Positions 4,992 through 7,474 of a DNA stretch of 7,474 bases are shown piece by piece; the first letter of the stretch is position 1, and each line of letters starts with the position of its first letter. The stretch is from DATGYC01 sp035298385. GTDB lineage: Bacteria > Bacillota > Sulfobacillia > Symbiobacteriales > Symbiobacteriaceae. The translations under genes were made by a program, and so were the position numbers. The notes below the pieces were generated by a model, which did not search any database, was not told the origin of the DNA, and saw nothing but the letters and a program-made list of their open reading frames with translations. The stretch spans positions 1 through 7,474 of the forward strand of contig DATGYC010000337.1 in the NCBI GenBank assembly GCA_035298385.1. The letters are read 5' to 3'.

Positions 4992-5630
4992 TCACTTGCC
5001 TACAAGTGTCGCAGCGCTCTTGCGGACCAGCCCTTCCCACAGGCTCTTCGGATGGCCCAGGTAGTCGACCGTTCGCTCTGCCAGCGCCAGGCTCTCCCAA
5101 TCGGCGAAGAGCGCCTGGCACATCGCCTCATTATAGAAGTAGCGGTCCTGTTCACGGCTGGGGGCGCCCGCCTTCGGATCGCTCTGTGCGTTCAGGCGAT
5201 AGAGCAGCAGCCCGGCGGGGCGTAAGACCCGGGCCAAGTCACCGACGATCGCACGGGTGGTAGCGAAATCAAAGTAGTGCAGGCTGAGGCTCGCTACCAC
5301 GAGGTCAACGGAGCCGTCCGGCAAGGGGAAGCGCTCCTGGCTGTCATGCAGGAGAAAGCGGGCCTCGCCAGCGATCGACTGCGCAATCGCCAACCCGGCG
5401 GGCGAGAGATCGGTCGCCGTCACGGTAAACCCGGCCCGGCCCAGGAAGCGGGTATCGGTGCCAAAGCCGCACCCGACCTCGAGGACCTGCTGGACCCCCG
5501 CAGCTCGGAACAGCTCCATATAGGGCTTCAGCCATTGACCACCCGTCTTGGGCCATTCGTCGCTGCGCTGTAGGCGGGCCAGGTTCGCTTCCCAACATTG
5601 ATCCCAGTACTCAACCGTCAAGATCTTCAC
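4992..5630 (-). CDS. Class I SAM-dependent methyltransferase
   Basis: A 212-residue cytoplasmic Rossmann-fold methyltransferase (Methyltransf_11/25 type). Motif I is VLEVGCGFGTDT (49-60), which binds S-adenosylmethionine; the acidic post-I residue is D74 in TATDLSP; motif II-like FPLPDGSVDLVVASLSLHYF (101-120) and motif III-like LARVLRPAGLLL (132-143) follow. The N-terminal YWDQCWEANLARLQRSDEWPKTGGQWLKPYMELF region probably closes over the substrate, which is unknown. The start is GTG at 5630 with no strong Shine-Dalgarno; it overlaps the end of the LysR gene by 20 bases, so translation is probably coupled to it. Downstream is a strong terminator (4961-4984). Overlap with a LysR regulator suggests co-expression, but whether the enzyme belongs to the regulator's pathway is inference. 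Confidence 0.88.
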   Translation of the reverse strand: MKILTVEYWDQCWEANLARLQRSDEWPKTGGQWLKPYMELFRAAGVQQVLEVGCGFGTDTRFLGRAGFTVTATDLSPAGLAIAQSIAGEARFLLHDSQERFPLPDGSVDLVVASLSLHYFDFATTRAIVGDLARVLRPAGLLLYRLNAQSDPKAGAPSREQDRYFYNEAMCQALFADWESLALAERTVDYLGHPKSLWEGLVRKSAATLVGK

Positions 5631-6489
5631 TCGTTTCTGCTGTGATGGCCTGAATCAACGGATGCTCAGCCCAGAGGGCGCCCGCCGGGCGCCAGTGGGC
5701 CCAGACGCGATGCCGCAGTTCCGGACGGAGCGGCAGGACGCGCACACCCGCCCCTGCCCTTGCCATCGACTCGGGCACAACGGCGATGCCGACCCCCTGC
5801 GAAGCGAACTGCAGGGCGGTGTTCAACTGGTCAACCTCAGCCGCCTTCGAAAGGCGATCGGGCAGTAACTGCCGCACCGTGCATGCAGGCGGTGTTGCGA
5901 TCATCGGCAGGCGCTCAAGCTCAGCGAGCAAGATCGCCTCACCTACAGCCTGCCCAAGCCTCTCCGGCACGACCGCGACCAGCGCCTCATCAAAGAGGAG
6001 CACCCGCCCGAACTCGGGCGCCGCCCCACCGCAGAGGGCCAGATCGATCTCACCTTCGTGGAGCTGCCGCAGCAACTCAGCCGAGGTGGACCTGACCTGT
6101 ACGACCGTCTCTGCCTCGGGGAAGCGGCGCAGATAGGCGGCCAGCACGGGCGGCAGAAAGCCGACGGCAAGGCCCGGTGTGGCGCCAATCACCAGCCGGC
6201 CCTTCTGTCCGGTGGCGAAGGGGCGGACGATCTCAGCCGTCTGCTCGATCCGCGCCAAAATCGCCGCCAGATGCGGCAGGAGAGCCAGGCCAGCCGGGGT
6301 TAGCTTGAGCCCCTGCGGGAGCCGCTCAAAGAGCAGCGTGCCAAGCTCGTCCTCCAGTAACTTGATCTGCCGGCTGAGGGCGGGCTGCGAAACGTGCAGC
6401 TCCTCAGCGGCCCGGGTGACGTTGAGGGTCTGGGCCACCTGCAGAAAGTAGCTGATCTGGTGCATCTCCACGCGCGTCACCTGCCCCAT
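5611..6489 (-). CDS. LysR-type transcriptional regulator
   Basis: A 292-residue DNA-binding regulator. The winged helix-turn-helix (about residues 9-68) includes ISYFLQVAQTLNVTRAAEEL, HVSQPALSRQIKLLEDELG and LFERLPQGLKLTPAG, all typical of the family. A linker helix follows, then a periplasmic-binding-protein-like effector domain from about residue 96 (GRLVIGATPGLAVGFLPPVL) to the end. It would bind an unidentified small ligand and act as a tetramer. The start is uncertain: ATG 6489 has only an AAAAGG directly against it, while in-frame GTG 6471 and ATG 6465 (VEMHQ) match the usual LysR N-terminus better. Its gene is divergent from the dinucleotide-binding protein at 6574 across an 84-base region, a classic LysR arrangement, and it overlaps the downstream methyltransferase. 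Confidence 0.93.
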   Translation of the reverse strand: MGQVTRVEMHQISYFLQVAQTLNVTRAAEELHVSQPALSRQIKLLEDELGTLLFERLPQGLKLTPAGLALLPHLAAILARIEQTAEIVRPFATGQKGRLVIGATPGLAVGFLPPVLAAYLRRFPEAETVVQVRSTSAELLRQLHEGEIDLALCGGAAPEFGRVLLFDEALVAVVPERLGQAVGEAILLAELERLPMIATPPACTVRQLLPDRLSKAAEVDQLNTALQFASQGVGIAVVPESMARAGAGVRVLPLRPELRHRVWAHWRPAGALWAEHPLIQAITAETSEDLDG

Positions 6490-6573
6490 ACCTTTTGTGT
6501 ATCGCCTCTATAGTTAGTCGATATTGGCGCTCGAAGCTATACTGCCTTACGATCAGCCTGAGGAGTGAGGCCG
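6490..6573. promoter_or_regulatory. Divergent promoter region with candidate LysR operator
   Basis: On the plus strand, TATACT (6538-6543) is a good -10, about 30 bases before ATG 6574, without an obvious -35, as expected for an activator-dependent promoter. On the minus strand, TTCGAG (plus-strand 6530-6535), 17 bases, then TATAGA (6507-6512) forms a plausible promoter for the LysR gene. Inverted repeats TATCG (6500-6504)/CGATA (6519-6523) and TATAG (6509-6513)/CTATA (6537-6541) overlap these and could be regulator sites. The assignment is by inspection only. Confidence 0.45.
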
Positions 6574-7209
6574 ATGCAGATCGCCGTGATTGGATCAGGG
6601 AGCATGGGTACCGGGCTCGTCAAGGTGCTGGCAGGGGCTTATGAGTCGATCATCTGGGCGGGCCGCAACCCGGCACGGATCGCCCAGCAGATCGCCGAGG
6701 CAGACCTGACGGGAAGGGTAGCGGCCGCCTCCCATCAGGAGGCGCTGGCCCAAGCCGAGATCATCATTCTAGCGCTATGGCACCGGGACCTACCGGGCTT
6801 CGTGGCGCAGTACCGTTCACAACTCGCCGGCACGACCCTGGTGCATATCGCGAACCCGTTTAACGAGGCGTTCAGCGACTTCACGACCCCGTGGGACCGC
6901 TCCGCTGCCGAGGAGTTCCAGGCACTCGTGCCCGAGGCCCACGTGGTGGGCGCCTTCAAGACCACCTGGTGGGTCGTCTTCGACCAGCCTCAGTTTCCCG
7001 AAGGGCTGAGCGACTGCTACGTCACGGCCGACGATGAGGAAGCCAAGGCCCGGGTGATGGAGGCGCTGCGCCCACTCCCCTTCCGCGTGCTCGACGGGGG
7101 CGCCCTGCCGAACAACCGCATCATCGAGCGGATGACGCTCTTCGCACGGGAGTTGGGCCGCCGCTACAAGCACTCGCCCCGCATCTCCTGGCGCCTGCTC
7201 GGACAATAG
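6574..7209 (+). CDS. NADP-binding F420-oxidoreductase-like protein (coenzyme F420-dependent NADP reductase family)
   Basis: A 211-residue Rossmann-fold protein. The N-terminal dinucleotide motif GSGSMG (residues 7-12), followed by a helix and then WAGRNPARI (28-36) with R31 after the second strand, points to NADP rather than NAD. LALWHRDLPGF, LVHIANPFNEAF and VVGAFKTTWWVVF follow the strand order of the family that contains F420-dependent NADP reductases and related prephenate- or imine-reductase-like folds. Whether this member uses F420 or another hydride partner is unclear; the family name is the safe statement. ATG 6574 has GAGGAG (6560-6565) at a suitable distance; an in-frame GTG at 6565 overlaps that site and was rejected. 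It is likely the regulated target of the divergent LysR gene. It ends before a bidirectional terminator. Confidence 0.85.
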   Translation: MQIAVIGSGSMGTGLVKVLAGAYESIIWAGRNPARIAQQIAEADLTGRVAAASHQEALAQAEIIILALWHRDLPGFVAQYRSQLAGTTLVHIANPFNEAFSDFTTPWDRSAAEEFQALVPEAHVVGAFKTTWWVVFDQPQFPEGLSDCYVTADDEEAKARVMEALRPLPFRVLDGGALPNNRIIERMTLFARELGRRYKHSPRISWRLLGQ

Positions 7210-7230
7210 ACGGGCGAGCCCAGACAAAGA

Positions 7231-7265
7231 GAGACCCAGACCGACGTGGCCTGGGTCTCCTTGTT
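7231..7265. terminator. Bidirectional terminator between convergent genes
   Basis: A 9-bp stem GAGACCCAG (7231-7239) with CTGGGTCTC (7251-7259), extended by CC/GG inside, with loop GACGT. On the plus strand TTGTTTTA follows; on the minus strand TCTCTTTGTCT follows, so it can end both the reductase-like gene and the amidotransferase-like gene. Confidence 0.8.
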
Positions 7266-7474
7266 TTAGATCACGTGGGCAAACCGGCTGTCACCCCGGC
7301 GCCCGGGCAACACTCCCGCCCAGCGGGCGCCCGGCGGGACCGACTCCACCCACTCCACCTCGGGGGCTAGCGCCTCCACGCAGGAGGCGAAGAGCAGATT
7401 CCCTGCCCCATCCTTCCCGTAGTAGAGCGGTAGGCTTCCCATCGGATCCCGGGCCAGGGTCAGCGCCCTCCCCT
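7266..7474 (-). CDS. C-terminal part of a class II glutamine amidotransferase-domain protein (partial)
   Basis: The minus-strand frame from 7472 to the TAA at 7266-7268 gives 68 residues, open at the right edge. It begins RALTLARDPMGSLPLYYGK, continues GNLLFASCVEALAP, then VESVPPGARW. This matches the later part of the N-terminal-nucleophile amidotransferase domain of asparagine-synthetase-like proteins (consensus ARDxxGxxPLYY and LxFASxxxAL). In asparagine synthetases the ATP-pyrophosphatase synthetase domain would follow; here the protein stops about 28 residues after the FAS motif, ending FAHVI. It is therefore probably a stand-alone amidotransferase-like domain or a truncated copy. The catalytic N-terminal cysteine lies outside the window. 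It converges on the reductase-like gene and shares its terminator. Confidence 0.75.
   Translation of the reverse strand, partial: GRALTLARDPMGSLPLYYGKDGAGNLLFASCVEALAPEVEWVESVPPGARWAGVLPGRRGDSRFAHVI

Overview
This is a GC-rich, tightly packed bacterial chromosomal segment. Most genes have strong Shine-Dalgarno sequences, GTG is used as a start as well as ATG, and gene ends carry GGGCGCCC-type GC hairpins that mostly lack a U-tract. A GC-rich soil or thermophile-type lineage such as Chloroflexota fits this style, but no gene here fixes the taxon.

Left part, plus strand: a short FMN-binding split-barrel protein of the pyridoxamine-phosphate-oxidase family (50-424), a membrane-anchored M48 zinc metallopeptidase (554-1903), a DUF2726 PD-(D/E)XK-like protein (2049-2603), and then the most notable item, a 79-codon glutaredoxin-like gene at 2652-2891. 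Its reading frame is interrupted by a single in-frame TGA exactly where the first active-site cysteine of CxxC should be (U12-R-A-C15). It has a perfect AAAGGAGG Shine-Dalgarno 7 bases before its ATG. An 8-bp perfect stem with a GUG loop begins 15 bases after the TGA, which is the placement of a bacterial SECIS element. I read it as a selenocysteine-containing glutaredoxin that ordinary gene callers would miss. If this is right, the host must carry SelA, SelB, SelD and tRNA-Sec elsewhere.

Middle: a 314-base non-coding stretch (2892-3205) separates this plus-strand set from a convergent minus-strand pair. It holds a terminator hairpin, two homologous long imperfect hairpins in tandem (2948-3006 and 3054-3108), a 5.5-copy 8-bp tandem repeat, and the terminator hairpin of the minus-strand pair. 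That pair is an M20 family dipeptidase-type metallopeptidase (4884-3526) translationally coupled through TGATG to a small six-cysteine putative zinc-binding protein (3526-3206).

Right part: a LysR-type regulator (6489-5611, minus) overlaps the start of a class I SAM-dependent methyltransferase (5630-4992, minus), which ends at a good intrinsic terminator. The LysR gene is divergent from an NADP-binding, F420-dependent-NADP-reductase-like dinucleotide-binding protein (6574-7209, plus), the usual layout for a regulator and its target. Convergent to that gene, the C-terminal 68 residues of a class II glutamine amidotransferase-domain protein enter from the right edge on the minus strand; both genes can use a bidirectional terminator at 7231-7265.

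Two intergenic regions (before the M48 and DUF2726 genes) share an identical 27-bp sequence just after the preceding stop codon, plus a second shared motif (GCAGGAGAA, 20 bases, then GGTG) at a fixed distance of 62-65 bases from the start codon. This suggests a repeated intergenic cassette.
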